A stretch of DNA of 64,000 bases from Roseibium polysiphoniae (GCF_014842925.1 NZ_JACYXJ010000007.1:186001-250000); one strand, 5' to 3'; counted from the stretch's first letter, positions 25,761 to 35,681 are shown. A program made the numbers and translations. The notes: generated by a model not told the origin, from the letters alone.

Positions 25761-27308
25761 TTAGCTCCGCGCGCGTTTCTCGCGCCGCCTTTGAACCGAC
25801 GACGGGATCTTCATCGCCTCACGGTATTTGGCAACGGTCCGCCGCGCGATATCCACGCCGTCGTGCTTTAAGTTTTTAACAATCGTATCGTCAGAAAGAA
25901 TAGCGGACGGCGATTCCGCGTCGATCATCTGCCTGATTTTATGCCGTACAGACTCGGCGGAATGAGCGTCGCCTCCAACTGTAGCGGAGATGGCGGATGA
26001 GAAGAAATACTTCAGCTCATAGATACCACGGGGTGTCGCCATGTACTTGTTGGATGTGACCCGGCTGATGGTGGACTCATGCATTCCAATTGCGTCCGCG
26101 ATGGTTTTCAGGTTCAGCGGCCGCAGATGTTCAATGCCGTAGGTCAGGAAACCGTCTTGCTGTCGAACAATCTCAGTCGACACCTTGAGCACCGTTTTCG
26201 CGCGTTGGTCCAGGCTTTTGACGAGCCAGTTCGCCGTCTGCAGGCAATCCGTCAGGTATTCCTTCTCAACCTCGTTCCGGGCGTTGCGCGTGATCGTTGC
26301 GTAATAGGTCTGATTGACCAAGACCTTCGGCAAGGTGTCCGTGTTCAGCTCCACTGACCAGGTTCCATCAGGCGAGCGCCGGATCAGGACATCGGGAACC
26401 ATCGGTTGAACCAGTGATGAGCCGAAGACGCTGCCGGGCTTTGGGTCCAGCGCCTTGATCTCCGTAATCATCTCGGCCAGGTCTTCATCATCCACGCTGC
26501 AAACGCGCCGCAGAGCCGCGTAGTCATGCTTGGCGAGAAGCTCAATATTATCAATCAAGGCTTCCATCGCGGGATCGAACCGATTGCGCTCGACCAGCTG
26601 CAATTTCAGGCATTCGGCCAGACCTCTGGCAAAGACGCCGGCGGGTTCGAACGTTTGCAGAATGGCAAGTGTGCTTTCCACTCTCTCGAGCGAGACACCC
26701 AGCTGCAGGGCCGTCTCTTCAAGATCAAGAAAAAGATATCCATTCTCGTCGAGAGAATTGATCAGATGACCTGCGATCAACTTGTCTGCCGGCTCCGAAA
26801 AAACCAAGTGCATCTGGTCTTCCAGCGAGGAAACAAGCGACTCCTCCTCCGCAACAAACGCCTCAAGATTATAGTCTTCACCCGCCGAGCTACTGGAGGT
26901 GTTCTTATAACTGTCGCCGCCTTTTAGTGCGGCGGGGTCCGGTGAGGACGGTACGCCTGGCTCATCTGGAAATACATTGCCGAGATCCGTATCGAGGCGT
27001 GTCGCAATTGCTTCGGATCCGGTTTCCAACTGGCTTTCCATCCAGTCGCCAGCCTGGGGCTCATCGCCGGTCGAGACTAGCTCGCCTTGTACCGGCCGAT
27101 CATCGGATGCCGGGGCGTCTCCAATCTCGCCGGCTCCACCGGGCTCGCTCTCTCCCTTTTCAAGGAGCGGATTTCTCTCAAGTTCCGCATCGACATAGGC
27201 GACCAGGTCAAGGTTCGACATTTGCAACAGCTTGATCGCCTGCATCAGCTGCGGCGTCATGATCAGCGACTGGCTTTGCCGCATCTCCAGCTTTGTTGTA
27301 ATTGCCAT
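25761..27308 (-). CDS. rpoN: RNA polymerase sigma-54 factor
   Basis: 515 residues. Region I is Gln/Leu-rich (QSQSLIMTPQLMQAIKLLQM), region II is a long acidic linker (about 55-150), and region III has the core-binding domain, HTH (ADAIGMHESTISRVTSNKY) and the RpoN box ARRTVAKYRE near the C-terminus. It directs RNA polymerase to -24/-12 promoters with enhancer-binding proteins. Its place between lptB and hpf is the usual one. Confidence 0.96.
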   Translation of the reverse strand: MAITTKLEMRQSQSLIMTPQLMQAIKLLQMSNLDLVAYVDAELERNPLLEKGESEPGGAGEIGDAPASDDRPVQGELVSTGDEPQAGDWMESQLETGSEAIATRLDTDLGNVFPDEPGVPSSPDPAALKGGDSYKNTSSSSAGEDYNLEAFVAEEESLVSSLEDQMHLVFSEPADKLIAGHLINSLDENGYLFLDLEETALQLGVSLERVESTLAILQTFEPAGVFARGLAECLKLQLVERNRFDPAMEALIDNIELLAKHDYAALRRVCSVDDEDLAEMITEIKALDPKPGSVFGSSLVQPMVPDVLIRRSPDGTWSVELNTDTLPKVLVNQTYYATITRNARNEVEKEYLTDCLQTANWLVKSLDQRAKTVLKVSTEIVRQQDGFLTYGIEHLRPLNLKTIADAIGMHESTISRVTSNKYMATPRGIYELKYFFSSAISATVGGDAHSAESVRHKIRQMIDAESPSAILSDDTIVKNLKHDGVDIARRTVAKYREAMKIPSSVQRRREKRARS

Positions 27309-27375
27309 CTAGTCCGGGGTCTTCTCTAAGCGTGGTTGGTCCGCTTCTTGCTATACCCTATCCCCGGTGTTGTCA

Positions 27376-28164
27376 TCAAAGTGTAAATTGCTCACCCAGA
27401 TACAAACGGCGCACGTCCGGATTGGCCACAATATCGTTCGGCAGGCCTTCGGTGAGAACTTCACCTGCAGCAATGATATAGGCCCTGTCGATGAGGCCCA
27501 GGGTTTCCCTGACGTTGTGGTCGGTAATCAGAACACCGATCCCCCGCTCGGTCAGATGACGAACGAGTTGCTGGATGTCGCCAACGGCAATCGGATCAAT
27601 GCCCGCGAAAGGTTCATCTAGCAGCATGAAAGAGGGTCGGCTGGCCAGCGCCCGGGCAATCTCGACGCGCCGCCGCTCACCGCCAGACAAAGCAATAGAG
27701 GGGGATTTGCGCAAGTGAGTCAGGCCGAATTCGGCCAGCAACTCATCGAGATCTTCATTGCGCTTGCGCCGATCAGGTTCGATAATCTCCAGCACGGCGC
27801 GGATGTTCTCTTCGACCGTCAACCCGCGGAAAATTGACGCTTCCTGGGGCAGATATCCGATGCCCAGTCGAGCACGCCGATACATGGGCAAACGCGTGAT
27901 ATCGAAGCCATTCAGTGCGATCGCGCCCTGGTCCGGGCGGATCAGGCCCGTAATCATATAGAAAGTGGTGGTTTTGCCCGCACCATTGGGCCCTAGCAGA
28001 CCGACAGCCTCGCCCGGCTTGACCTCAAGGCTCACATATTTGACCACCTGGCGGCGGCCATAGGTCTTACCAATGCCATCGACGACGAGCGAGCCAGTTT
28101 CCTGGGCGCTTGCATCACCGGATTGGAGTTTACCTGAAGAGGTAAAGGGGAAGAGTTTCACCAA
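27376..28164 (-). CDS. lptB: LPS export ABC transporter ATP-binding protein
   Basis: 262 residues. Walker [12 protein letters not shown] (about 57-67), signature [15 protein letters not shown], Walker [14 protein letters not shown] and the H-loop ITDHNV are all intact. It powers extraction of LPS from the inner membrane with LptFG and passes it to LptC and LptA. An N-terminal extension of about 25 residues precedes the conserved start ([16 protein letters not shown]). It follows lptA by 80 bases. Confidence 0.95.
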   Translation of the reverse strand: MVKLFPFTSSGKLQSGDASAQETGSLVVDGIGKTYGRRQVVKYVSLEVKPGEAVGLLGPNGAGKTTTFYMITGLIRPDQGAIALNGFDITRLPMYRRARLGIGYLPQEASIFRGLTVEENIRAVLEIIEPDRRKRNEDLDELLAEFGLTHLRKSPSIALSGGERRRVEIARALASRPSFMLLDEPFAGIDPIAVGDIQQLVRHLTERGIGVLITDHNVRETLGLIDRAYIIAAGEVLTEGLPNDIVANPDVRRLYLGEQFTL

Positions 28165-28244
28165 TTGAATTCCATTATTGGCTATTTCCGGCGAGATCCC
28201 GCAACCTCAACGGCAAGCTGTCTGTGGCCCCTAGGAGGCGGCTG

Positions 28245-28781
28245 CTAGTTATTGTCGAGGCTGTTAGGCTGAATAAGCACCTTAACACGGCCTGATTTTT
28301 GAGCCTGAAGGTCCGCCTTACCCGTCTTGAGATTGACGGTCAGACGATTGCCGACGACAACGTTTGGTCCCTGACTGAGCACGACTTCATCACCCGTCAT
28401 GACCATGACTTCACGTTTCATGTCGAAGCTTGCCTCATCGCCAGTCGCGGTCTGGTCCTTCGCGGAGATATAAACGCGACCGGCCGCCTCCAACCGTGAA
28501 ATTTTTTGCTGTGTGGTGCCAGAGGCAGAGCCATCGTAAAAAACCCGCAGCTTTTGTGTCTTGAGTTGGGTCTCACCCTGGGTCACGACGACATCGCCCT
28601 TAAAGGTGGCGCTGTTGGTCTTGTCCTCGACCTCGAGTTCCTCTGCCTCGATCTGAATCGGCTCCTTGTCGTTGGACCCAAAGCCCGCGAATGCGTCAGA
28701 AAAGGTTTGCGCCGCGGAGTAGCCGGTCAATGCACAAAGGGAAAAGACGCCGATCACGGCAACCTGTAGAAATTTCATCAT
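28245..28781 (-). CDS. lptA: LPS transport periplasmic protein
   Basis: 178 residues with an N-terminal signal peptide (hydrophobic 4-24, ending near SAAQT). The OstA/LptA beta-jellyroll repeats include PIQIEAEELEVEDKTNSATF, GDVVVTQGETQLKTQKLRV and VMTGDEVVLSQGPNVVVGNRLTV. It forms the periplasmic bridge that carries LPS from LptC to LptD. Three bases separate it from lptC. Confidence 0.92.
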   Translation of the reverse strand: MMKFLQVAVIGVFSLCALTGYSAAQTFSDAFAGFGSNDKEPIQIEAEELEVEDKTNSATFKGDVVVTQGETQLKTQKLRVFYDGSASGTTQQKISRLEAAGRVYISAKDQTATGDEASFDMKREVMVMTGDEVVLSQGPNVVVGNRLTVNLKTGKADLQAQKSGRVKVLIQPNSLDNN

Positions 28782-28784
28782 CGG

Positions 28785-29435
28785 TTATTCCTCTTGGGCG
28801 CCCGGGGTCAGCACCATCCTGATGCCGTCGGTAAACCGGACGATCCCCTTGTCCTGATCATAGGTCAATTGTCCAGCGCGAATGTTGCCATTTTCCGATC
28901 GGATCGAGAACGGCTCGGTCGTTTTCAAAGCCCCGGATTTCAAATCAATGGTCACCTCAGCGAGGTCAACGATGTAGCCTTCACTCCACTCCACCTGAAG
29001 ACCATCATAGAGCGCGAGCGTTTCAGCGCCATTGTCATATGTTCCCTTCAGAGCCGAGACCTTCGCACTTTGAGTCGGATCTAACACAATATCGGCCCGG
29101 ATGTTCTCAAGATCGATGATCCGGGGATCGCTCAGCCGCTGGATGGCCCTGACTGCGGACACTTTGTACGATCGTTCTCCGTCATGGCCAGAAAGCTCCG
29201 GACGATCCATCACAAGGCCATCACTGCTCAAACTTACATTTCCAATGCCGAGCCCGGTCAGAATGTTGAACACGACGACCAGCGCCGTCATCCCCGCCAG
29301 AATCAGCACGCCAGTAAGCGGCAGCAAGATGCGCAGAACTTTGACCATCCGGCTGTGACGGCGCGCAGAGCGCTGGGCACGGCTTTCGGTTGGCCGCGCG
29401 GTCACTCCAGTCGTATCGGCTACTGCCATCGTCAT
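28785..29435 (-). CDS. lptC: LPS export system protein LptC
   Basis: 216 residues. One N-terminal membrane helix (about 34-58) is followed by a periplasmic LptC jellyroll domain with GLVMDRPELSGHDGERSYKVSA and ISLE-type strands. The protein anchors the LptA bridge to LptBFG. ATG 29435 has AGG close upstream; ATG 29429 is an alternative. It sits 22 bases after the RNase D gene and directly before lptA. Confidence 0.88.
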   Translation of the reverse strand: MTMAVADTTGVTARPTESRAQRSARRHSRMVKVLRILLPLTGVLILAGMTALVVVFNILTGLGIGNVSLSSDGLVMDRPELSGHDGERSYKVSAVRAIQRLSDPRIIDLENIRADIVLDPTQSAKVSALKGTYDNGAETLALYDGLQVEWSEGYIVDLAEVTIDLKSGALKTTEPFSIRSENGNIRAGQLTYDQDKGIVRFTDGIRMVLTPGAQEE

Positions 29436-29457
29436 TGCAGCCTAGGTCCTATCATGC

Positions 29458-30078
29458 TCATGAGTGAGCGAAAATGTCGTTTTCGTCCCAACCCTTGAGA
29501 TCGAGCTCGGCGCGAACCGGTAGAAACTCGAAACAGGCCTTGGCGATATGTGCGCGCTCTTCGCGTTCAAGCATGGCTTCCAGACGCGTCTTGAGCTTGT
29601 GTAAGTGCAACACATCAGATGCCGCATAGGCCAGCTGTGCGTCCGAGAGCTTTTCGGCGGCCCAATCGGAGCTCTGCTGCTGCTTCGACAACTCGACACC
29701 GACGAGCTCGCGAGTGATATCCTTGAGACCATGGCGGTCCGTATAGGTCCGGACAAGCTTGGAGGCGATCTTGGTGCACCACACCGGGGTTACCGCGATA
29801 TCCAGATACCGCTTCAGAACGGCGACATCGAATCTTGCAAAATGAAAGATCTTCGGCTTGGAAGGATCAGTCAGAAGCCTGGCAAGGTTCGGCGCCTCGG
29901 TTTGGCCCCGTGCAATCTGCACGACATCGGCACTCCCGTCGCCCGCAGACAGCTGGACTACACATAGACGATCACGGTGAGGGTTGAGCCCGAGGGTCTC
30001 AGTGTCAACCGCCACAGCCTCTGCATTTTCATAGGCAGAGAGATCGGGAAGATCGTGCTTGTGGCTGCGGATCGTCAT
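29458..30078 (-). CDS. rnd: Ribonuclease D, catalytic domain only
   Basis: 206 residues, a single DEDDy 3'-5' exonuclease domain. ExoI is VAVDTETLGL, ExoII is FHFARFDVAVLKRYL and ExoIII is YAASDVLHLHKL with the Tyr and Asp of the DEDDy type. The C-terminal HRDC domains of E. coli RNase D are missing, as is usual for this short alphaproteobacterial form. It trims the 3' ends of tRNA precursors. It precedes lptC in a likely operon. Confidence 0.88.
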   Translation of the reverse strand: MTIRSHKHDLPDLSAYENAEAVAVDTETLGLNPHRDRLCVVQLSAGDGSADVVQIARGQTEAPNLARLLTDPSKPKIFHFARFDVAVLKRYLDIAVTPVWCTKIASKLVRTYTDRHGLKDITRELVGVELSKQQQSSDWAAEKLSDAQLAYAASDVLHLHKLKTRLEAMLEREERAHIAKACFEFLPVRAELDLKGWDENDIFAHS

Positions 30079-30291
30079 GAGTGTGACTGGCTCCTCAAAC
30101 TGTCCCTGCGGCCTGCGGAGGAACTCAGGTAAATCGGGGCCAAGATGCCCGTTTGAACTCTTGTGTCAGGTAGAACATGAAAGGCCGTCGCGCAAGGTTT
30201 CCCCAGCGCAATTCCTCTCTTTCGGCCGCCAACCGGGCAAAGCGGGGCAACTCCACCTACTTCAGGATGCAACGGCGATAGATAGCAGTCT

Positions 30292-31920
30292 TCAGGAAAC
30301 AGAGGCATTCGGTAGACGGATCAGAATACGGGTCTGAGACTCTCCGATCTCCCGCTCGATCGTGCCCGAGAGCTCCAGTTTGATGTTCATATCAATCAAA
30401 CGGGTGCCAAAGCCTGGTTTTTTATCGGCCTGAATGGCAATCGGCGCGCGCTTTTCAACCCATTCGATCAAAAGGCTGCGTTGGCGGCCACGCCCATCGA
30501 TCCGCCAGGAAACAGACAAGACACCCTCGGCATCCGTCACGGCGCCGTATTTCAGCGCGTTGGTCGCAAGCTCATGGAAGACCAGTCCCAATGCCTGGGT
30601 TGCCTTTTCGTTCAACTCCACCGCGTCGCCAGACAAGGCTTCATCGGCAACGTCATCGCCAAGGACTTGAGACACTTCCGAATAAAGCAGCTCTCTCAAA
30701 TCCGCCCGCGACCACTGCGAGCGGGTCAGCATATCTTGAGCATTCGCCATCGAGATCATTCTAGATTGGAAGGATTGCGAGAACTCCTCGAGGTCCTCGG
30801 AGTTGCTGGCGGTTTGGCGCGCAATTGCCGCGATCCGGGCGATCGCGTTTTTCAAGCGATGCTTCATTTCCTGAAGCATCAGCTCCTTTTCCTCGAGACC
30901 TTGCCTATTTGCAGTTGCCAACGCCCTTGCGGTCATCCCTGCACGGAACTGAGCATGCGACAACGCTGCCGCAAAAAAGGCGATCAGAAGCACTCCGACG
31001 CCGAGCCCATAGACCGGATAATAGTCTGATGGATCGCGGAATTGTCTGGTCGGATAGATGTTGAATTCCCAATTCCTGCCGGCAACTTCAGCAGAAACGA
31101 TCACTTTCGGTCCGCTGTCCGCGACACGGCTCTCGAAACCGCCAGACTTGTAAAGCTGGATAGGCTCGTTGCCGCTAACGTCGAATGTCTCGACCAGAAC
31201 CGGCAATTGCGCCCCAGGTTCCAATGCCGCGCGATGAAGATCGCCGGCACGAAAGGGAGCGTAGATAAATCCGTCGAGCGGATTTTCGTCCGCCTCTTCA
31301 CTCTCGTCAGCGCCAGGCGCATACCAGGGAAGATAGACCAGGAAGCCAGCTTGTTTGTCCTCGGTGATTTCCTGAACCAACTCGACCGGCCCGGACGCGA
31401 CTGCATCTTTGAGCTCAACAGCACTCTGCATGGCCGTGCGACGAACCGGATCGCTGTACATGTCATAGCCAAGGGCTGCAATATTTCGCGGATTGGATGG
31501 CTCGAGCAGAAGGATCGCGGTCCTGAGATCCTCTGACGACTCCGGCCAGACCTCGCGATCCAGATTGTAGTTCCTCTTAAGATCGGCCGCGATGTCTGGT
31601 TCTGCATCCGGCTGAATGACCTTGGCAAATCCGATCCCTTGAACGCCGCTATACTCGCCGCTCAGATCCAGTCCTGAAACAAAGGCCGAAAACGCCTGCT
31701 CACTCACCTCGCCCTTGTTGGCAGAATAAAGCGCACGCGTTGCGTGAAGCAGGGAGATGTGGTTGCCCACCCGCGAAACAATGCTGTTGCTAGCCTGCTC
31801 CGCCAAAGAGGTGAAACGGCTTGTCTCGGCGAGCTTGACCGCCTCATGATAGGAAACCGTCGCGCTCAGGCCGACTGCGGTCACCAGTAGAAACACCGAG
31901 GGAGAGATCAGGCGATACAT
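30292..31920 (-). CDS. CHASE-domain HWE-family sensor histidine kinase
   Basis: 542 residues. An N-terminal membrane helix (4-24) is followed by a periplasmic CHASE domain (about 60-290, with GVQGIGFAKVI and GFLVYLPWYAPG) and a second membrane helix near 305-325. The cytoplasmic kinase has the phospho-acceptor box EMKHRLKN (His at about 352), the N-box HELATNALKYGA and a WVE (W-x-E) motif that defines the HWE group. GFGTRLIDMNIKLEL is the G-box. The ligand is unknown. No response regulator is adjacent; in this class the partner is often a PhyR-type or single-domain regulator elsewhere. The 213 bases downstream show no gene. Confidence 0.88.
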   Translation of the reverse strand: MYRLISPSVFLLVTAVGLSATVSYHEAVKLAETSRFTSLAEQASNSIVSRVGNHISLLHATRALYSANKGEVSEQAFSAFVSGLDLSGEYSGVQGIGFAKVIQPDAEPDIAADLKRNYNLDREVWPESSEDLRTAILLLEPSNPRNIAALGYDMYSDPVRRTAMQSAVELKDAVASGPVELVQEITEDKQAGFLVYLPWYAPGADESEEADENPLDGFIYAPFRAGDLHRAALEPGAQLPVLVETFDVSGNEPIQLYKSGGFESRVADSGPKVIVSAEVAGRNWEFNIYPTRQFRDPSDYYPVYGLGVGVLLIAFFAAALSHAQFRAGMTARALATANRQGLEEKELMLQEMKHRLKNAIARIAAIARQTASNSEDLEEFSQSFQSRMISMANAQDMLTRSQWSRADLRELLYSEVSQVLGDDVADEALSGDAVELNEKATQALGLVFHELATNALKYGAVTDAEGVLSVSWRIDGRGRQRSLLIEWVEKRAPIAIQADKKPGFGTRLIDMNIKLELSGTIEREIGESQTRILIRLPNASVS

Positions 31921-32080
31921 TTAGGCTCCTGAAGAACAGTAACGCATCTTATTTGCTTTTGAGAGGGCAACAACAGATTTTTGGAGCCACAGCATTGCCA
32001 ACAGAAACAAGAACGCCACTTAACATAGTCAAGTTGTCGTCCTTGTTGCATCCAAAAGCATCAAAGGCCGGCTCAAGAAA

Positions 32081-32112
32081 CGAAAAAAGGCCCGGGAACC
32101 GGACCTTTTTCG
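32081..32112 (-). terminator. Terminator of tRNA-Leu
   Basis: On the minus strand the stem GGTCCGG / CCGGGCC (one mismatch) closes a TTC loop, is preceded by A5 and followed by T6. It lies about 40 bases after the tRNA 3' end. Confidence 0.85.
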
Positions 32113-32150
32113 GAAATTTCGGATCTTGGCAGTCTATCCGAAAGAATTTT

Positions 32151-32237
32151 TGGTGCCCAGGAGAGGACTCGAACCTCCACGCCCTTGCGAGCGCTAGCAC
32201 CTGAAGCTAGTGCGTCTACCAATTCCGCCACCTGGGC
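32151..32237 (-). tRNA. tRNA-Leu (CAG)
   Basis: The 87-base gene includes the encoded CCA (32151-32153). The acceptor GCCCAGG pairs with the 3' strand before A73. The anticodon stem CTAGC/GCTAG closes the loop TTCAGGT, so the anticodon is CAG. A long variable arm (CGCTCGCAAGGGCG) shows a class II tRNA, and the T-arm reads GTTCGAGTC. A good sigma-70 promoter lies upstream and a terminator downstream. Confidence 0.96.
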
Positions 32238-32249
32238 TGTGAGAGGGGC

Positions 32250-32277
32250 TTTTAAGGACGGGTCGGGATCTTGTCAA
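32250..32277 (-). promoter_or_regulatory. Sigma-70-type promoter of tRNA-Leu
   Basis: On the minus strand TTGACA (32277-32272), a 16-base spacer, then TTAAAA (32255-32250). The expected start site falls a few bases before the tRNA 5' end at 32237. Confidence 0.65.
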
Positions 32278-32423
32278 TCACAGAAGTGAAAACAATTAAA
32301 CTCATTCACAAGCAGAAAACGCTAGCCCCTTCACAGGGTGACGGCAAAGGTCTAAGAGACTGAGGAACGTTTGGTTCTTGAAAGAACTGCAACATCATTT
32401 GGACGCGACAGGGGGCAACCGGC

Positions 32424-33398
32424 ATGTCCATGGCTCTCAATGGAAAACTCGTAACAGTCTTCGGAGCATCCGGCTTCCTCGGACGCCATATCGTGCAGGC
32501 ACTTGCCCGCCGTGGCTACCGGGTCCGCGCTGCGGTGCGCCGCCCGGATCTTGCCGAACACCTCCAGCCTCTTGGAGCGCCGGGACAGATCATGCCCGTA
32601 CAGGCCAATCTGCGTTATCGCTGGTCGGTCGATCGTGCCGTGCAAGGCGCAGATGCCGTCGTGAACGCTGTCGGGATCCTGTTTCCTTCGGGCAAGCAAA
32701 GCTTTGACGCGGTGCAGTCCTTTGGGCCGCGCGCGATCGCCGAAGCAGCACGTGCCGCTGGTCTTTCCGGGATCACGCACATCTCCGCGGTTGGTGCTGA
32801 CGAGAACTCCGCTTCCGACTATGCGCGGTCCAAGGCCGAAGGCGAGCAAGGCGCCCTTGAGACCCTGCCGGGCAGCGTCATTCTGCGTCCCTCGATCGTG
32901 TTTGGCCCGGAAGATGATTTCTTCAACAAGTTCGCTTCCATGTCGCGGATTGCCCCCGCACTGCCACTGATTGGTGGCGGCGAAACGAAATTTCAGCCTG
33001 TCTACGTCTGTGACGTGGCTGAAGCGGTGGCAAAGTCGGTTGACGGAGAGCTGACCGCCGGCGCCACGTATGAGCTCGGTGGACCGGAAGTCGTCAGCTT
33101 CAAGGAATGTCTGGAGCTCATGCTCCACGTGACCCGTCGCAAGCGCACGCTTCTACCAATTCCGTTTGACGTTGCAAGTGCTCTTGGCCGCGTGATGCAG
33201 ATCCTGCCGAAGCCACTGCTTACGGCAGATCAGGTGGAGCTTCTGAGAAGCGACAATATTGTTTCGGAAGCGGCGGCCAAGGAAGAACGAACCCTTGAAG
33301 GTATCGGTATCAAGCCGGCGACGCTGGCCGCAATCCTACCGACCTATCTGGACCGCTTTCGTGAGCACGGACAGTTCGACGCGCATCGCGCCGCCTGA
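32424..33398 (+). CDS. NDUFA9-like NAD(P)-binding protein (complex I-associated family)
   Basis: 324 residues, atypical short-chain dehydrogenase fold. The nucleotide-binding loop is VTVFGASGFLGRHIVQAL; SAVGADENSASDYARSKAEGE contains a Tyr-x3-Lys pair; RPSIVFGPEDDFFNKFA follows. This matches the bacterial NDUFA9-like family, related to a mitochondrial complex I subunit. Its role in bacteria is unproven. ATG 32424 has a G-rich ribosome-binding site; ATG 32430 is also possible. Single gene with its own terminator. Confidence 0.87.
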   Translation: MSMALNGKLVTVFGASGFLGRHIVQALARRGYRVRAAVRRPDLAEHLQPLGAPGQIMPVQANLRYRWSVDRAVQGADAVVNAVGILFPSGKQSFDAVQSFGPRAIAEAARAAGLSGITHISAVGADENSASDYARSKAEGEQGALETLPGSVILRPSIVFGPEDDFFNKFASMSRIAPALPLIGGGETKFQPVYVCDVAEAVAKSVDGELTAGATYELGGPEVVSFKECLELMLHVTRRKRTLLPIPFDVASALGRVMQILPKPLLTADQVELLRSDNIVSEAAAKEERTLEGIGIKPATLAAILPTYLDRFREHGQFDAHRAA

Positions 33399-33424
33399 TC
33401 GAACGACTGAAGATTGATTTTTGA

Positions 33425-33449
33425 ACGGGCGGCCCAGGCCGCCCGTTTT
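33425..33449 (+). terminator. Intrinsic terminator after the NDUFA9-like gene
   Basis: Perfect 9-base stem ACGGGCGGC (33425-33433) / GCCGCCCGT (33438-33446), loop CCAG, followed by TTT and G. Confidence 0.85.
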
Positions 33450-33473
33450 GCTTTCGTCGCGCATCGCTCAGCG

Positions 33474-33698
33474 TCACCGCTGTCGGCGCAGCTCGTCCGG
33501 CATCATTTCAAATCCCATGGCGGTACGGGTCACGCCGATATCGCGCAGACTACGATCATCGAGTCTTTGAAGCGCTCGAATGGTTCTACGGTACTCGAGC
33601 ACTTCCCGTATCCGCCTGCCAAGCAAGACAAGCAGCGTGAGAGGAAGAGCCCGGCTCGCCGCCTTTTGGCGGTAGATTCTATCGGTTGCCATGGTCAT
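33474..33698 (-). CDS. DUF1127 small protein
   Basis: 74 residues. A basic C-terminal half with YRRTIRALQRLDDRSLRDIGVTR is the DUF1127 (YjiS-like) signature, the DRxLRDIG core being conserved. DUF1127 proteins of alphaproteobacteria are small, arginine-rich and reported to affect RNA turnover and phosphate or stress metabolism. The fused N-terminus has a short hydrophobic stretch (about 18-26). It is divergent from the WYL regulator gene. Confidence 0.85.
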   Translation of the reverse strand: MTMATDRIYRQKAASRALPLTLLVLLGRRIREVLEYRRTIRALQRLDDRSLRDIGVTRTAMGFEMMPDELRRQR

Positions 33699-33854
33699 GA
33701 GTTCAACTCCCTTTTCTGATGGCCGCGGGTGAAGTCCGTCCGGCGATAAAAAGAGAATGCCTGGTCAATCCTGACAGCAGGGAGTCAGGTATATTCTTGT
33801 TATGTTCCTTTTTCTGAAAATCTGTCAGAATTGGCCGAACGGGAGAGGACGCAG

Positions 33855-34868
33855 ATGAACCCGATAGAACGCGCATTGGGCATCTTGCTGCTCCTGACTG
33901 GCGGAAAACTCGTGACAGCAACGACGCTTTCGGAGCGCTTCGAGGTCTCGCTAAGGACAATCTACCGAGATGTGGACCGTCTGCTTGCGCTCGGCATTCC
34001 GATTGAAGCCGAGCGCGGCGCAGAGGGCGGTTACCGTCTGGAGAAAGGTTTTCTCCAACCGCCTGTCGCCTTGACCCGCAGGGAGACTGCAGCACTTCTT
34101 ACCGCCCTTGCCCTTGTGCGCGGCATTCGGACCATACCTCTGGTGGAAGAGCTCGTCGCCGCTGAAAGCAAGCTAGTGGCGTCGCTGCCAAAGTCGGTGC
34201 AACCACTCTTGAGCGAAGCTGACCGCATTATCGGTATCGAACCTGTCCCCGCAGACATTTTCCACGCAGGCACACATCTCGAACCGAATGCCGATTGGCA
34301 GAGAGCACTCGACGGCTTCATGACCGGTCTCCTGGAGAGCCGGCGTGTTCGCTTCGATCACCTCAACCCGGCGCGACCTCAACCGCGCGCGCATGACGTA
34401 GAGCCCTATGGCGTCTTGTTCGACCGCGATCTTTGGTACCTTGTCGGCCGATCAGTCGGCGCTGACAGCCTGAAGATCTATCGCGCCGACCGCGTTCGCA
34501 ATATTGAAGTCAGCGGTTTCAGGTTTCAGCCGGAGAAGGCTTTTTCCATACGGCAATTCCTTGGAGGAGCCTGGCTGTCTCAGGCCATGCGCCGCTGGGA
34601 AACAGAAAGACCAAGTGCTCTGATACGCGTCACCGCGCACCATGCCGCCAAACTCATGTCCGACTGGTACTATCGACATGCTGTCTTCACACCCGGATCT
34701 GACGGCAATGTTTTGATCAGCCTTCCCGATGTCAGTCGAAGCCGCCTTTTTCCCTTGATCCGCTGGCTCGGCCCGGGCGCAGAACTCATCGAGCCCGCAG
34801 ATCTGAGAGAGCCACTTGCAGCTGAACTGGAAGAACTTGCGAGTGCGCACAGAGTGCAAGTGACCTGA
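33855..34868 (+). CDS. YafY-type transcriptional regulator (HTH + WYL)
   Basis: 337 residues from ATG 33855, with GGGAGAGGA upstream; an in-frame TTG at 33831 is less likely. An N-terminal HTH_11 winged helix (ATTLSERFEVSLRTIYRDVDRL) is followed by RGAEGGYRL and a WYL domain (RRVRFDHLNPARPQPRAHDVEPYGVLFDRDLWYLV would be its core, at about 168-203). WYL domains bind nucleotides or nucleic acid and control many stress and defence genes, but nothing nearby suggests a defence role. Target unknown; the divergent DUF1127 gene or itself is the simplest guess. Confidence 0.85.
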   Translation: MNPIERALGILLLLTGGKLVTATTLSERFEVSLRTIYRDVDRLLALGIPIEAERGAEGGYRLEKGFLQPPVALTRRETAALLTALALVRGIRTIPLVEELVAAESKLVASLPKSVQPLLSEADRIIGIEPVPADIFHAGTHLEPNADWQRALDGFMTGLLESRRVRFDHLNPARPQPRAHDVEPYGVLFDRDLWYLVGRSVGADSLKIYRADRVRNIEVSGFRFQPEKAFSIRQFLGGAWLSQAMRRWETERPSALIRVTAHHAAKLMSDWYYRHAVFTPGSDGNVLISLPDVSRSRLFPLIRWLGPGAELIEPADLREPLAAELEELASAHRVQVT

Positions 34869-34874
34869 CGCCGA

Positions 34875-35681
34875 TCAACCGAGGTAATAGAGCCCCATAA
34901 AGCCGAGCAGGCCAACAATGATGCGCCACCAGGCAAAGGGCGCGAAACCATGGCGGGTGACGAAATTGAGGAGCCCTTTCACAACGAAGACGCCAGCAAC
35001 AAAGGACGCTATGAAGCCGATCGTAATGATCACGGCATCATTCATCGAAAGAACATCGCGGTTCTTATAGAGATCATAGGCAAACGCGCCCGCCATTGTT
35101 GGCATGGCCAGAAAAAAAGAAAACTCAGCCGCAGAACGCTTGTCGGTTCCCATTAGCAAGGAGCCTGCAATTGTCGAGCCGGACCGGGAAACACCTGGAA
35201 CCATGGCAAGACATTGAAACAGGCCAATCTTGAAACAGAGGCTCAGGGGATAGTCCATCACGTCGGTGTAGCGCGGCTTAAGAGGCAGCCTGTCGACCCA
35301 GAGCAGAATGATACCGCCTACCAGCAGGGTGGTGCAGATCAGAGCGGGGGATTCGAACAGCACGGTCTTGATAAAGCCATGCGCCATGACCCCGATGACG
35401 GCGGCTGGCAGAAAAGCCAAGAAGATGCCGAAAACAAACCGCCTCGACTTTCCATCGCTCGGCAGCGCCATGGCCAGGTTCCAAAGCCGCGCGGCATAGA
35501 CGGTCAGGATCGCGAGGATGGCGCCAAGCTGAATCAAGACCTCGAAGGTCTTGCCCGTGCTCTCGAAGTCCAGAAAATGCCCCAAGAGCAGGATGTGGCC
35601 GGTCGAAGACACCGGAATGAACTCTGTAAGACCCTCAACAATCCCCAGAATCAGTGCGTTGATGATCGTTTGTTCTTCCAT
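34875..35681 (-). CDS. uppP: Undecaprenyl-diphosphatase
   Basis: 268 residues from ATG 35681 (GGAG upstream), eight membrane helices. The two catalytic motifs are [13 protein letters not shown] and [10 protein letters not shown]. It dephosphorylates undecaprenyl pyrophosphate to recycle the lipid carrier used for peptidoglycan and for the exopolysaccharide pathway at the left of the window, and gives bacitracin resistance when abundant. It is convergent with the WYL regulator gene with six bases between. Confidence 0.95.
   Translation of the reverse strand: MEEQTIINALILGIVEGLTEFIPVSSTGHILLLGHFLDFESTGKTFEVLIQLGAILAILTVYAARLWNLAMALPSDGKSRRFVFGIFLAFLPAAVIGVMAHGFIKTVLFESPALICTTLLVGGIILLWVDRLPLKPRYTDVMDYPLSLCFKIGLFQCLAMVPGVSRSGSTIAGSLLMGTDKRSAAEFSFFLAMPTMAGAFAYDLYKNRDVLSMNDAVIITIGFIASFVAGVFVVKGLLNFVTRHGFAPFAWWRIIVGLLGFMGLYYLG

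Noticed and set aside
33855-34868. WYL regulator as part of an anti-phage defence island
   Set aside because: WYL proteins do occur in such islands, but the neighbours here (DUF1127, uppP, NDUFA9-like) are housekeeping genes.
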